NCBI GenBank assembly: GCA_902791475.1
Contig: CADAWC010000009.1
Coordinates: 28,777 to 92,776, forward strand
Reading direction: 5' to 3'
Length of the DNA: 64,000 nucleotides
DNA from: Fibrobacter succinogenes
GTDB taxonomy: Bacteria; Fibrobacterota; Fibrobacteria; Fibrobacterales; Fibrobacteraceae
The translations under genes and the position numbers were made by a program. The notes below the pieces were generated by a model. The model had not been told where the DNA came from. It saw only the letters and a program-made list of their open reading frames with translations, and did no database searches. Positions within the stretch are counted from its first letter, which is position 1, and every line of letters starts with the position of its first letter. Below are positions 1 to 9,170 of this stretch, piece by piece.

Positions 1-357
1 TTCGTAAAATTCAAACAGGTCGCCTTCGACGACTCTGACTTTGTGGACTCTTGCAATTTCGAGCATTTCTTCGTAGGCGGCTTTCTTTTTCACTTCGTCC
101 GTTTCTTGGCCGAAGTTCACCATCGCCCTGAAGTAGTCCATCTCGAATCCGACAAGCCCCATGGCTTGCCCGGTGCGTTCGACGCCGATTCGGCTCAAGT
201 TGCTTTTTCCGTCGCAGACGACCTTCATGTACGAAGATGAGGTAAAACCTGCGGCTTTGGAAAATTCACGCCATGAGAAAACATGGCGGAGCTTGCGCTC
301 TTCGTAAAAGTCGCGCATGTACTGTCGGAAGTCTGAGTATTCGATAATCGCTTTCAT
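1..357 (-). CDS. TIGR02147-family regulator-like protein, N-terminal part (runs off window)
   Basis: The minus strand reads open from an ATG at 357 to the window edge, giving 119 residues that start MKAIIEYSDFRQYMRDFYEE. It aligns along its length with the complete protein at 17774-18607, sharing the pattern FSWREF-KAAGF-S-SY-K-V-GK--LS and then a conserved -GLVG-E--YF stretch. Both belong to the family first described as an F. succinogenes paralogous family (TIGR02147, DUF4423). Residues about 22-65 look like a helix-turn-helix, so a DNA-binding regulatory role is inferred. The C-terminal part lies outside the window, so its own target genes cannot be judged. Confidence 0.8.
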   Translation of the reverse strand, partial: MKAIIEYSDFRQYMRDFYEERKLRHVFSWREFSKAAGFTSSSYMKVVCDGKSNLSRIGVERTGQAMGLVGFEMDYFRAMVNFGQETDEVKKKAAYEEMLEIARVHKVRVVEGDLFEFYE

Positions 358-580
358 CACTTCTAAATATAAATTGAAATTTACGGAAAAACAATATTTT
401 TATGCAACGGATTATATTAAAAATACACAAAAATAGCGATTTTTATTTAGTATTTACGTTTTGTATACCCTATATGCAACATTTCCCGAGCGTAGCGATA
501 CACCGTTATGCTACTATTGTTTTTGAGAATAAACAGGAATTTTTGTCCTAATGTAATAGAAAAAGAGTATTTTGGTAACT

Positions 581-1708
581 ATGAGCGTTTTTGGATTTTA
601 TGCCGAAGTGAACGTCGGGTGTATTGTGATACTGCTGCTCCTTTTGTACAGTATCAAGAGGCTCCCGACGCCTCAGGTCAAGTATGAGCTTTTTCAGACT
701 CTGGTACTTTGGCATATTGTCTATTTCATAAGCGATTCCGTTTGGGCGCTTGTCAACGATGCGACTTTCCCGAAAAATACGTTTACTGTTTTGGCGGTGA
801 ATTATTTCAATGCTATTATTATGCCGGTTGTCGCGTATAACTGTTTTATGTTTGCTGAAATCAGCACGCGCCCGGAAATGACTCGCAAGCAGATTGAACG
901 GTTCCGGTGCAAATTGCGTATCCCGATTATCGTGCAGTTTGTGGCGTTGCTCATTTCTTTTTGGATTGTTCCCGACTTTTGGCTTGATGACCAACTAGAA
1001 CCCATTGGCTTTTATTATTTCATCTTGTCATTTTTGCCGTTAATTTATTGGATGGCGGGGACTGTCCGTGGTTTGCTCCGTACGCGAACCATGCTGAATA
1101 GGGCTAATCTTGGAACGTATCTGATTGTGGCTAGCTATACGCCGGGTGTGTTGGTGGCGGGCGGTGCACAGATTCTCTTTGCATTGACGACTCCGATTTT
1201 CTGCTTCTGGTGTACCGCTATTATTTTGTTTGCGTATTTGCATATGCAAAACCAGTTGATTTCGACGGATTCATTGACGATGCTCAATAACCGCAATCGT
1301 CTGCATGACTATTTGCATCAGCCGCGCGAAGAAAAAGATTCTTTTGTGATTATGGTGGACGTGGATCACTTTAAGCAAATTAATGATACGTACGGCCATG
1401 CCGAAGGTGACCGTGCGCTCACTATTGTTTCGCAGGCGCTCAAGAAGGCTTGTGAACGCTTGGGGTTTTCGATATTCCTCTGCCGTTATGGTGGCGACGA
1501 ATTCTTGATGATTGCGCAGACTGAAGTCCCGGACGATGTGGTTAAGGAAGTCCGCAATTGCTTGCAAGAAGAAGTCTCGAAGGGCGCGCACTCCTATAAG
1601 ATTGAGGCGAGTATGGGCTTTGCCCGCTGGGATGGAAATCCCGAAAGCTTCAAGGAAAGCATGATCAACGCCGACAAAAAAATGTACGAAGACAAACGCT
1701 TGGCCTAG
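581..1708 (+). CDS. Membrane diguanylate cyclase (GGDEF)
   Basis: This 375-residue protein would make cyclic-di-GMP from two GTP at the inner membrane. Residues 1 to about 210 hold six or seven hydrophobic segments, and the rest is a GGDEF domain with the intact motif RYGGDEF (GGDEF at about 304-308) and the upstream MVDVDHFKQIND metal and substrate loop. The RxxD inhibitory site normally found just before GGDEF is missing, because that stretch is hydrophobic (FSIFL). Product inhibition may therefore be absent. The ATG at 581 was chosen over a TTG three codons upstream; neither has a strong ribosome binding site. It stands alone and converges on the MFS gene. The membrane part resembles no sensor module I can name. 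Confidence 0.85.
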   Translation: MSVFGFYAEVNVGCIVILLLLLYSIKRLPTPQVKYELFQTLVLWHIVYFISDSVWALVNDATFPKNTFTVLAVNYFNAIIMPVVAYNCFMFAEISTRPEMTRKQIERFRCKLRIPIIVQFVALLISFWIVPDFWLDDQLEPIGFYYFILSFLPLIYWMAGTVRGLLRTRTMLNRANLGTYLIVASYTPGVLVAGGAQILFALTTPIFCFWCTAIILFAYLHMQNQLISTDSLTMLNNRNRLHDYLHQPREEKDSFVIMVDVDHFKQINDTYGHAEGDRALTIVSQALKKACERLGFSIFLCRYGGDEFLMIAQTEVPDDVVKEVRNCLQEEVSKGAHSYKIEASMGFARWDGNPESFKESMINADKKMYEDKRLA

Positions 1709-1725
1709 TGGCTTGCGGGTTCGCC

Positions 1726-1743
1726 GCAGTTACTGGTAACTGC
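1726..1743. terminator. Perfect dyad between convergent genes
   Basis: GCAGTTAC and GTAACTGC form a perfect 8-bp stem around a 2-base centre, 18 bases after the diguanylate cyclase stop and just before the end of the MFS gene. It lacks a T-run, so it may only be a weak bidirectional terminator. Confidence 0.35.
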
Positions 1744-1759
1744 AGGCTAGGAAGTCGCT

Positions 1760-2950
1760 TTACCCTTCGAGTTTATTCTTCAGGTAATGCCTTGATGTGT
1801 ATGTAAGGAACATGATGTCGGCGATGGCGAGTGCTATGCCGCAGACGAAGAACACTTGCTGGTGCATCCCGAAGTGGTTTGCCATGGCGCCTCCTACGAG
1901 AATTCCTGTTCCAATGCCGATATCCCACCCCGAGAGGTAGGTGCTGTTTGCCGTACCGCGCTGGTCGTGGCGGGCGAGGTTCACGCACATGGTCTGGTAG
2001 CCAGGGAAGATAAGCCCGAGGCTTGTTCCGATAAGGAACGCGGATAAGAAGAATGTAATGGGGCTGTGGCTAAAGGCGAGGATGAAGTAAGCGACGACGA
2101 TCAAAGTCATGCCGGAGCCAACAAGATGAATCAAGTAACCGCGGTCAATCAGGCGGCCTGTCATGATGCGGTTCAAGATGAGGCCTGTCGCGATGAGTGC
2201 GTAGAACCAGCCTGACCCGCCGATGCCAAGTTCACCTGCGTAAATGGCGATGTAGTTCGTGACTGGGCCGTATGCAAATCCGACGAAGATGAAGTTCGCA
2301 AATTGTGGGACTGCGCGTGTGAGGAAGAATCGGTCGAGCGAAAGCGGGGCGCAGACCTTCTTTTCGCGGGGCTTTACCTTGAGTGTCTGCACAAGCACAA
2401 GTCCAATCACGCAAAGGATTGTAGAAATTGCAAAAACAATCCCGTCGCCGAATGCTTCGTAAAGAAACATTCCGGTCATGGGACCGGTGGCGAAGGCTAA
2501 GTTCACGCTGATCCCGAAATACCCGATGCCTTCGCCGCGGCGACTTGCGGGCAGAGCATCAATAGCCACCGTATTACTAGCGGTACTCGAAATGCCAAAG
2601 AACAGCCCGTGGGCAAAACGCACGACCGCTAGAATCGGCAATAGCCCAACTGTTTTGTAGCCTAAAAAACAGAGCGTAAATGCAAAAAATGTCCAAAAGT
2701 ATAGCGGCTTTCGGCTGAATGTGTCGACGAGGAATCCGGCAAATGGCCTGCAGGCAAGAGCGCCGATCGTGTAGAGCGAGATGATAAAGCCTGCAGTTGC
2801 GTTGTCTGTTCGGAATTTATCTATGATGAATAACGGAAGAATGGGCAAAAGCTGGTAGAAACTAAAGAACAGCAAGAAGTTTGCTGCAGAAACCGTCACG
2901 AATGTTCGGGTCCAAAGTTTGTTATTAACCGTAGGGGATGAATTTTCCAT
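1760..2950 (-). CDS. MFS transporter
   Basis: This 396-residue protein has about 12 hydrophobic segments. It carries the major facilitator signature after the second helix (GALACRPFAGFLVDTFSRKP) and a related repeat in the second half (NRIMTGRLIDRGY), so it is a secondary transporter of the inner membrane. The substrate cannot be told from sequence; drug or metabolite efflux types of about 400 residues are the nearest match. It is transcribed away from the lipoprotein gene at 2978 with only 27 bases between their starts, so the two promoters must overlap each other or the coding ends. Confidence 0.85.
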   Translation of the reverse strand: MENSSPTVNNKLWTRTFVTVSAANFLLFFSFYQLLPILPLFIIDKFRTDNATAGFIISLYTIGALACRPFAGFLVDTFSRKPLYFWTFFAFTLCFLGYKTVGLLPILAVVRFAHGLFFGISSTASNTVAIDALPASRRGEGIGYFGISVNLAFATGPMTGMFLYEAFGDGIVFAISTILCVIGLVLVQTLKVKPREKKVCAPLSLDRFFLTRAVPQFANFIFVGFAYGPVTNYIAIYAGELGIGGSGWFYALIATGLILNRIMTGRLIDRGYLIHLVGSGMTLIVVAYFILAFSHSPITFFLSAFLIGTSLGLIFPGYQTMCVNLARHDQRGTANSTYLSGWDIGIGTGILVGGAMANHFGMHQQVFFVCGIALAIADIMFLTYTSRHYLKNKLEG

Positions 2951-2977
2951 AGTTAAGGAAAATAGTATATTATAAGT

Positions 2978-5743
2978 ATGAGTAGTTTGGGTGAATTTGC
3001 ATTATTTGTTGTTTTAACGGCTTTTTTTGTCACATCGTGTTCTGATGACAAACCCGTTTCGTATTCAATTGAGGCGCCAACGCCGGCTTCTCTTCCGTTG
3101 ATTGATTTGGAAAACATCGATTCCGATGGCTTGGTTCTTGTGAATTCGAAAGGGAAAAAGGCTATTGTCGGTACGAGTGATGTTTCTGCCAAAACGCTAG
3201 AGCGCCCGCAAATGGGTGTGAATTTTGGCTACGACTTTTATATTGGACGTCACGAAGTTATTTGTAAAGACTATAATGCGGTGATGAACACGGTGACGGG
3301 GGCATCGGTTGCCTGTCCTCAGGATTCGATACCTGCCGCTAATATGACTTTCTACGATGTTGTCTTGTTTGCTAATGCATTGAGCAAGCAGAAAGGGCTT
3401 GATACGGCTTATGTGTATTCATCTTTTGAACTCAATAAGGAAAAACATTGTGAAAGGATGAAGGGCTATAAGTTTGACCCGCAAGCAAATGGTTTCCGTT
3501 TGCCGACCGAAGCGGAATGGATGCTTGTCGCTTCTGAAAACTGGGCCCCGGAAAAAGGTTGGAACGGATTAAATTCGGAATCGGCGCCTCATGTGGTTTG
3601 CTCGTCGAACGAATCAAGTGGTATTTGCGATATGGCGGGCAACATGCTCGAATTTGTGAATGACCGTTACTCGACTTTCAAGGATACGGTTATCTCTAAC
3701 TTTGTTGGCTCGGTTGATGGCGATGCCTTAGGTTCTTGCGTTGTGAAAGGCGGTAGCTATTTCGGTTCTCCGGCATCAATGCATTTGTACAATAGAGGCG
3801 ATACTTATCCGGTCTTGAGTTCTACAAAAGGCGAATATCTTGGATTCCGCCTAGCTAAAGGTCCTATCCCTGATGCGGTGTGGTTTTCGGATAATGGCGG
3901 TGCGGTAACTGCTCCGGTAAAGTCGATTGTCGAAGCGGCGGAAATGAGGTCGCTTACTAATTCTTACAATGCAAAACTTGCTTTTAGAAACGATGAAAGC
4001 GGAAACCTTGTCTATGTGAACTTTGCAAGGAACGTGAAAATTGTTGAAATCGAAGATGAAATAGATGTCTACCATCCGGATATTTCGCCGGATGGAAAAC
4101 GTGTGGCTTTTTGCACGGTGATGGAAGGGTCTTCTAAAGAATCTTCGGTGTACGTTCGCGATTTGAATGAAACGGGGAGCAATCTGGTGAAGTTGCCTGT
4201 GGAACGTGCTGCGATACCGCGTTGGCGCGTGAATCCCAATGGCGATACGGTGATTGTGTATGTGTCCTCGGCCGCGAATAATAAAGGTAACCAGTTTATG
4301 CAAGAAAGCACGTGGCAGGTCAAGTTTGAAAAGGGAACATTCGGCAAGCCGGAAAAACTCTTTGACGGCGCCTATCATAGTGGTGTGACTAAGGACAATC
4401 GATTTGCTGTTTCTGCATCATCGTTGTTACGCGTACGTTTGTCTGATGGCAAAAAAAGTAGCGATAAAGTTTGGTACAATGAGGAACAGGCTTGCAATGC
4501 TTCTTTGGCTAAAGATGATAGCAAGCGTACATTGTTCCTTGATTTTGGCGGCTCGCAAGGCAGTGATTTTGCCGGTGAAAAATATGGAGTTCATGAACGC
4601 ATACTCATTGCGGATAGTACGGGGCATCTAGTCAAAACAATCTCTTCTCCTGAAGGCTATACATTTGACCATACTGAATGGGCGGTTGGCGTTTTGGGGG
4701 AATCTCCAAGTTATTTGGCTGTCGCGACTCTTACGGATTACAATGGCGGACATCGTCAAGTTTCGCTTGTGAATATAAACGAAGATAAAATCGTCCCGCT
4801 TGTACAAGGTGAGGAACTGTGGCACCCATGTTTGTGGGTCTGGCAGGATAGCCCGGAGCATTCGAAGCCGCTTGTGGATATCAATAGCGCTGGTGCTTAT
4901 TACGATAAAAATGCAATTTGCCCGAATGCGATGTGTACAATTGAATTGGGAATGAGGTTACAGTCTTTTTGGCAAAATTGTGACAAGGTGGAAGTGGCGA
5001 CTTTTGGCAGTTCCATGATGCTGAACGCTGTTATTGAAGATTCGATAAAGTCATATAAGACTGTAAATATGGCTGTGACCTTAATGGATATTCATTTGTT
5101 TGATTATTTGATTAAGCGTTATGTGGTGCCGTATGGCACGAAGATCAAATATCTTGTGGTAGAACTTTCGCCAGGGCTTCTTTTCAGAAAGTATAGTGAT
5201 ATGACAGCATCGGTTCTTGATTGGTCTCCGGGAATTAGCTATGATGAACGTCATTTGTCCAAAGAAACGAAGGCTGAAATTGCGGCGCTTAGTTTGGATC
5301 AGCAGTTCCCGCAGGTTTTGCTTGGACAACAGTATGTTGAAGGAACGTTCCTTTTGCCGTCGGGGGAATGGGGTGTACCTATAATTAATGTGGATCTTTC
5401 TGAAATGCCTTTTGATTCACCTGACTTGCAAAAAAATTTGGCCATGCTCAAGTCGTTAAAACAGTTGGCGGATTCAAATGGGATTCAGCTGATTGCTGCT
5501 ATTCCGCCGCGCAACCCGAAGTATAAGGATACGGGGGCTTTTGACCCGTTTGGTCCGACTTGGGAGGTGGCGCACCAGATTATTGATGCGGTTAAGGCGA
5601 TGGGCATCGTGATTTTCGATGAATACAAAGATGGCCACCACGACTATCCTGACGCGATGGCCTTTAATCCCAACCATGTGAGTTATCTTGGGGCGGCTCA
5701 GTTCAGTGCAAGGCTTGACGCCTTCTTGAAAACGCTGAAGTAA
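2978..5743 (+). CDS. TIGR02171-like lipoprotein: FGE-sulfatase domain, beta-propeller and C-terminal domain
   Basis: This 921-residue predicted lipoprotein has a hydrophobic leader ending in FVTSC (Cys21), followed by acidic SDD residues. Residues about 60-290 form a formylglycine-generating-enzyme-like (SUMF1) domain: YIGRHEV, then GFRLPTEAEW, DMAGNMLEF, VVKGGSYF and GFRLA near its end. Residues about 310-640 look like a TolB/WD40-type propeller (YHPDISPDGKRVAF). The last 280 residues contain ATFGSSMML, a long helical region and a closing NPNHVSYLGAAQF, suggestive of an SGNH-hydrolase-like fold. Length and layout fit TIGR02171, a Fibrobacter family of about 900 residues with unknown function. 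FGE-like domains in such proteins often bind rather than modify. The leader lacks the usual basic N-terminal residues, so the start is not certain. Confidence 0.75.
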   Translation: MSSLGEFALFVVLTAFFVTSCSDDKPVSYSIEAPTPASLPLIDLENIDSDGLVLVNSKGKKAIVGTSDVSAKTLERPQMGVNFGYDFYIGRHEVICKDYNAVMNTVTGASVACPQDSIPAANMTFYDVVLFANALSKQKGLDTAYVYSSFELNKEKHCERMKGYKFDPQANGFRLPTEAEWMLVASENWAPEKGWNGLNSESAPHVVCSSNESSGICDMAGNMLEFVNDRYSTFKDTVISNFVGSVDGDALGSCVVKGGSYFGSPASMHLYNRGDTYPVLSSTKGEYLGFRLAKGPIPDAVWFSDNGGAVTAPVKSIVEAAEMRSLTNSYNAKLAFRNDESGNLVYVNFARNVKIVEIEDEIDVYHPDISPDGKRVAFCTVMEGSSKESSVYVRDLNETGSNLVKLPVERAAIPRWRVNPNGDTVIVYVSSAANNKGNQFMQESTWQVKFEKGTFGKPEKLFDGAYHSGVTKDNRFAVSASSLLRVRLSDGKKSSDKVWYNEEQACNASLAKDDSKRTLFLDFGGSQGSDFAGEKYGVHERILIADSTGHLVKTISSPEGYTFDHTEWAVGVLGESPSYLAVATLTDYNGGHRQVSLVNINEDKIVPLVQGEELWHPCLWVWQDSPEHSKPLVDINSAGAYYDKNAICPNAMCTIELGMRLQSFWQNCDKVEVATFGSSMMLNAVIEDSIKSYKTVNMAVTLMDIHLFDYLIKRYVVPYGTKIKYLVVELSPGLLFRKYSDMTASVLDWSPGISYDERHLSKETKAEIAALSLDQQFPQVLLGQQYVEGTFLLPSGEWGVPIINVDLSEMPFDSPDLQKNLAMLKSLKQLADSNGIQLIAAIPPRNPKYKDTGAFDPFGPTWEVAHQIIDAVKAMGIVIFDEYKDGHHDYPDAMAFNPNHVSYLGAAQFSARLDAFLKTLK

Positions 5744-5761
5744 GTCGCGACCAATGACCAA

Positions 5762-6922
5762 TTACTTCTTTTCTAGTGCGACGAGCGTTTCGAGGTGCGG
5801 TGTGCCGGGGAACAGGTCCATCGGGAGCACTTCCTTGACGCGGTAGCCGTAACGTTCCCATTCGGCGAGGGCTGCAGGGATTTCGTCGGTGCCGCAGAAA
5901 ATGTGCAGTACGCGGACGGGCTTTCGCATTGCGAGAGCGCGGATGACGCCCGGTTCTGTTCCCTTGCGCGGCGGGTCGAGCAGAATGCGCTCCGGTTCGC
6001 CAGGGATCGGCCGCGGAAGTCTCATTTGCACAAATGTCTCGTCAATTTTCCCTGCGATGAACTTGTAGTTTTTCTTCAAGAATCTTGCAGAAGCCTTGGC
6101 GCAGTCGATGGACTGGCCTTCCCATTCCACACCGAGAACGGACTTGGCGGCTTCACCGAGTGCAAAGCTGAAGAGACCGTAACCGCAGTAAAGATCCAAG
6201 AAATGGTCGCCCTTTTCGAGACCGAGCAAGCGGCTTGCGGACTTGATGAGGTTGTGGATCTGGCTTTCATTGATCTGGCTGAATCCCGTTACCGGGTACT
6301 TGAGCCTGAAATGGCCGAGGTCGAGCGAGAGTTCGCGCGGGCCGTAAAGTTGCTTGAAGTTGAGCGAGTCTGTCGGGCGCTTTGCTTCGAGGTAGTAGTT
6401 GGAACCGGTCGGGTCCACGTAGGCATGGGCTGCGGTCACGTGGTACGGGCTCTGCTGCAAGACTTCGGAAATTTGCTTGAGCTTGCGCACGATGCTGGCG
6501 TCCAGCTTTTTCACGTTGAAAATCACGATGCGGTACTTGTACGTGCCACGGATGATGAGCCAGTTGAGCGCATAGGCGAGTGGCTTGTAGGCTGGCGTGA
6601 TGAGCTTGTCGAACAGCAAACGGTAAATGGCGTTGTGTTCTTCGGGTTCCAAAATGCTATCGTATTCGTTAAAGCGGAGGTCGCCCGGCTTCATTTCGAC
6701 TTGGCGCTTGGATGTCGTGCGATAATTGCGCGGCATGGGGCTAGCCACGATTGGCTGCGGACCGCGTGCAAGACGGTTGACTTCCCAAAATTCGCGGATG
6801 GCGGCATTCTTGACCTTGAGCTCGTCCTTGTAATCGAGCGGAGCGAGGGTCTCGCCGTAAGCGGAATCCGATTCCTTCGTATAATTCGGGAGGTTATGGG
6901 CTATTGCTTGTTCAAAAAACAT
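5762..6922 (-). CDS. SAM-dependent RNA (uracil-5)-methyltransferase, TrmA/RlmC/RlmD type
   Basis: This 386-residue protein is predicted to methylate a uridine at C5 in tRNA or rRNA. The C-terminal half carries the SAM-binding loop (LDLYCGYGLFSFALG, about 240-255), the family motif LDPPRKG near 320, and a Cys in HIFCGTDE near 346 where the catalytic Cys is expected. That Cys context differs from the usual SCNP. The family's N-terminal TRAM domain and Fe-S cysteines are not evident. The ATG at 6922 is preferred over one eight codons upstream because AGAGGA sits six bases before it. It converges on the TIGR02171 lipoprotein gene with 18 bases between stops. Whether it acts on tRNA U54 or 23S rRNA cannot be decided. 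Confidence 0.75.
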   Translation of the reverse strand: MFFEQAIAHNLPNYTKESDSAYGETLAPLDYKDELKVKNAAIREFWEVNRLARGPQPIVASPMPRNYRTTSKRQVEMKPGDLRFNEYDSILEPEEHNAIYRLLFDKLITPAYKPLAYALNWLIIRGTYKYRIVIFNVKKLDASIVRKLKQISEVLQQSPYHVTAAHAYVDPTGSNYYLEAKRPTDSLNFKQLYGPRELSLDLGHFRLKYPVTGFSQINESQIHNLIKSASRLLGLEKGDHFLDLYCGYGLFSFALGEAAKSVLGVEWEGQSIDCAKASARFLKKNYKFIAGKIDETFVQMRLPRPIPGEPERILLDPPRKGTEPGVIRALAMRKPVRVLHIFCGTDEIPAALAEWERYGYRVKEVLPMDLFPGTPHLETLVALEKK

Positions 6923-7107
6923 GAAATCCTCTTTTTCTACCCTCAAATTTAAAAAGTTCCCGGAAAGTTTAAAGTGGATATTTATATTACGTTCCCCTCC
7001 TAAAAATCATTTTTGCCGAATTTGGCGTGAAAATGCGCTAAATTTGGATAATGTGTGTTGCCGAGCCATCCTTTTAATGTCATTCCACTTTGTGGCTTGA
7101 CTGCTGC

Positions 7108-7151
7108 GGGTATCAAATGCGAGTTCACAAGTGACCTCTCGCTTGATACCC
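7108..7151. repeat. 44-base cruciform-forming inverted repeat
   Basis: Outer arms GGGTATCAA and TTGATACCC pair perfectly, then GCGAG with CTCGC, with an inner TCAC/GTGA pair closing a small loop. It is not followed by a T-run, so it is unlikely to be a simple terminator. Confidence 0.6.
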
Positions 7152-7156
7152 TTGCT

Positions 7157-7212
7157 TGTCATTCCCGCCGGAGCCTGTGCTGAGCGAAGTCGAAGTAAGC
7201 GGGAATCTCCCG
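7157..7212. repeat. REP-like dispersed palindrome (CATTCCCGC ... GCGGGAATC type)
   Basis: ATTCCCGC at one end and GCGGGAAT at the other flank an inner stretch containing GAGCCTGTGCTGAGCGAAGT. Related ends (CATCCCGG ... CCGGGATC) occur at 43058-43108, and a stripped-down CCCCGGC/GCCGGGG form at 44268-44287. This is typical of a small non-coding repeat family scattered between genes. Confidence 0.5.
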
Positions 7213-7292
7213 CAAAAGTTTTTCTAGCGCTTTGTTATTTTGTACATTTGTAAACAAATGTAAAGGGATGTTTTTCAAAAAAAGGATTTCTT

Positions 7293-9161
7293 ATGAAATT
7301 TGCCATTTCGTTTATCCCGTTTGTTGTTCTCCCGACGCTGTTGTTTGTCGCATGCGGTGACGATAGCACCTCGATAAATTCAAGCACATTCCCAGAAGAA
7401 GTTGCGGATAAAACGGAATTGAACACGTACGATTGTGACATGTCCCATATTGGTAAAAAAGTATTCGTGACGGACTTAGAAAAAAACTACGAATGCGATG
7501 GCGACGAATGGTTTGAATCTTATGACCAGCCGAAATCGAGCGCGAAGGGGAATAGTTCATCGTCTAGTAAAGATAAAAGTTCCTCGAGCAACGGCAAAAG
7601 TTCGTCGTCCTCTGGTAAGTCTTCCTCGTCATCGAGTAGTAGTGTTGTGTATAGCAGCTCGAGTGTGCTGGCTGTCTCTACCCTTTATGAACCGCCCTGT
7701 AAAAACGACAGTACGGACAATTGTGAATATGGACTTTTGTTTGATGAACGTGATGGTCAATCATATAAGACGGTGAAAATTGGAAAAATGTGGTGGATGG
7801 CTGAAAATCTCAACTATGCTTACCTGCAACCGACGGAAAGTTTAGATTCTTCGAGCTTTTGTTATGATGGCGAAGCATCGAATTGTGAAAAGTATGGAAG
7901 ATTGTATTTATGGAGCGCCGTAATGGATAGTGCTGCTATTTTTAGCGAAAAAAGCGCGGGGTGTGGTTATGGCGTGGAATGTGAAGGACATCTTCGTGCA
8001 CAAGGGATTTGCCCTGTTGGATGGTATGTCCCTTCGTATGGAGATTGGTATACGTTGTTTAATATCGTTGGTGGAAGTGGGACTGCGGGTAATGTTCTTG
8101 TGTCTGCAGAATGGAGGAGTGATTCTATTAAAACTGATGCATACGGGTTTGGTGCACTTCCTGCTGGAATCACAACATGTAGTGGCAGTTGCTATTCATC
8201 TAAGGGATCCAAAGCGTATTTTTGGAATTCATCTGAACATGACCGATACAGTTTGGAATCATCTTACATAGATATTCATAATGAATCAGTGATTACTGTT
8301 ATAAACGAGTCGAAAGATTATGGGCTTTCTGTTCGTTGTGTGATGAATGATTCCTTATTACAAGGGTCATCTTCCAGTGTCAGACCTAAGTCGAGTTCTA
8401 GCAAAACAAGTGTGTCCAGCAGCAGTTCCTCTAGATCTCTTACTTATGTAGACTTTGGCTTGACGTCACCGAAGGAAACTTACTTTAATCCAGAAATTAA
8501 ATATGATAGTATAATCGATACTCGTGACGGGAAAGTCTACAGGACGATAACCATAGCCCCGGAGGGAACAGACTATTCCAAAACCTGGATGGCGGAAAAC
8601 CTGGACTTTGACGTTGGTCAGGGAGGTTCGGGCGAGAACAAATACAATTGGTCCTGGTGCTTCCATAACGAGGAGAAAAATTGCGAGGTGGCGGGGCGAC
8701 TTTACACCTGGACGGCGACCATTGACTCTGTGAAGTTGGCAACTGATGCCAAGAATCCGTTGGATTGCGGTTTCGTTAAGAAATGCGGATTTACTGGTGC
8801 AGTCCAGGGAATCTGCCCTAGTGGCTGGCATCTGCCCGATACAACGGAATGGAATGCTTTGTTCTCGGCGGTGGGTGGACGGGCTACTGCTGCTAAAATT
8901 CTCAAAACGCAAACGGGTTGGTATAATAACGGATTCGGCACGGATGCCTTCGGATTTTCTGCGCTGCCTGCTGGTTACACTAGGGTTATTGATGAAGTTT
9001 TCAACTATAGTACCCATGGAGTGTTCTTTTGGACTTCTACAGAAGTCTATATCCACGATGCGTACTATATCCGTTTAAACTACGACAGTGACGAAGCGAA
9101 ATTGGGGTACATTCGTAAAGATGACGCCTACTCCGTTCGTTGCATCAAAGACAAGGAATAA
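7293..9161 (+). CDS. FISUMP-domain lipoprotein with two TIGR02145 modules
   Basis: This 622-residue predicted lipoprotein has leader MKFAISFIPFV and lipobox FVAC. Two copies of the F. succinogenes major paralogous domain follow, at about 145-350 and 390-620. Each has DxRDG--Y-TV-IG, WWMAENL or TWMAENL, the Cys-rich core (C-E-YGRLY-W), GICP-GW--P and a closing SVRC. Poly-serine linkers separate the parts, at about 92-125 and 355-378. The domain is thought to be a C-type-lectin-like or FGE-like fold displayed at the cell surface, but its ligand is not known. AGGA lies before the ATG. The unknown secreted protein at 9171 follows after nine bases, so the two are probably co-transcribed. Confidence 0.9.
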   Translation: MKFAISFIPFVVLPTLLFVACGDDSTSINSSTFPEEVADKTELNTYDCDMSHIGKKVFVTDLEKNYECDGDEWFESYDQPKSSAKGNSSSSSKDKSSSSNGKSSSSSGKSSSSSSSSVVYSSSSVLAVSTLYEPPCKNDSTDNCEYGLLFDERDGQSYKTVKIGKMWWMAENLNYAYLQPTESLDSSSFCYDGEASNCEKYGRLYLWSAVMDSAAIFSEKSAGCGYGVECEGHLRAQGICPVGWYVPSYGDWYTLFNIVGGSGTAGNVLVSAEWRSDSIKTDAYGFGALPAGITTCSGSCYSSKGSKAYFWNSSEHDRYSLESSYIDIHNESVITVINESKDYGLSVRCVMNDSLLQGSSSSVRPKSSSSKTSVSSSSSSRSLTYVDFGLTSPKETYFNPEIKYDSIIDTRDGKVYRTITIAPEGTDYSKTWMAENLDFDVGQGGSGENKYNWSWCFHNEEKNCEVAGRLYTWTATIDSVKLATDAKNPLDCGFVKKCGFTGAVQGICPSGWHLPDTTEWNALFSAVGGRATAAKILKTQTGWYNNGFGTDAFGFSALPAGYTRVIDEVFNYSTHGVFFWTSTEVYIHDAYYIRLNYDSDEAKLGYIRKDDAYSVRCIKDKE

Positions 9162-9170
9162 TTAGGACTT

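Larger units (their letters stand above)
6923..7292. other. Intergenic region with two palindromic repeats, no gene seen
   Basis: These 370 bases lie between the divergent starts of the RNA methyltransferase and the FISUMP lipoprotein. I see no credible coding frame. They hold a large cruciform at 7108-7151 and a REP-like element at 7157-7212, listed separately. AGGA at 7284-7287 precedes the lipoprotein ATG. Confidence 0.6.

Noticed and set aside
5795..6952. An open frame of about 385 codons opposite the RNA methyltransferase
   Set aside because: The minus strand carries SAM-binding and DPPRKG motifs; the plus frame has none.
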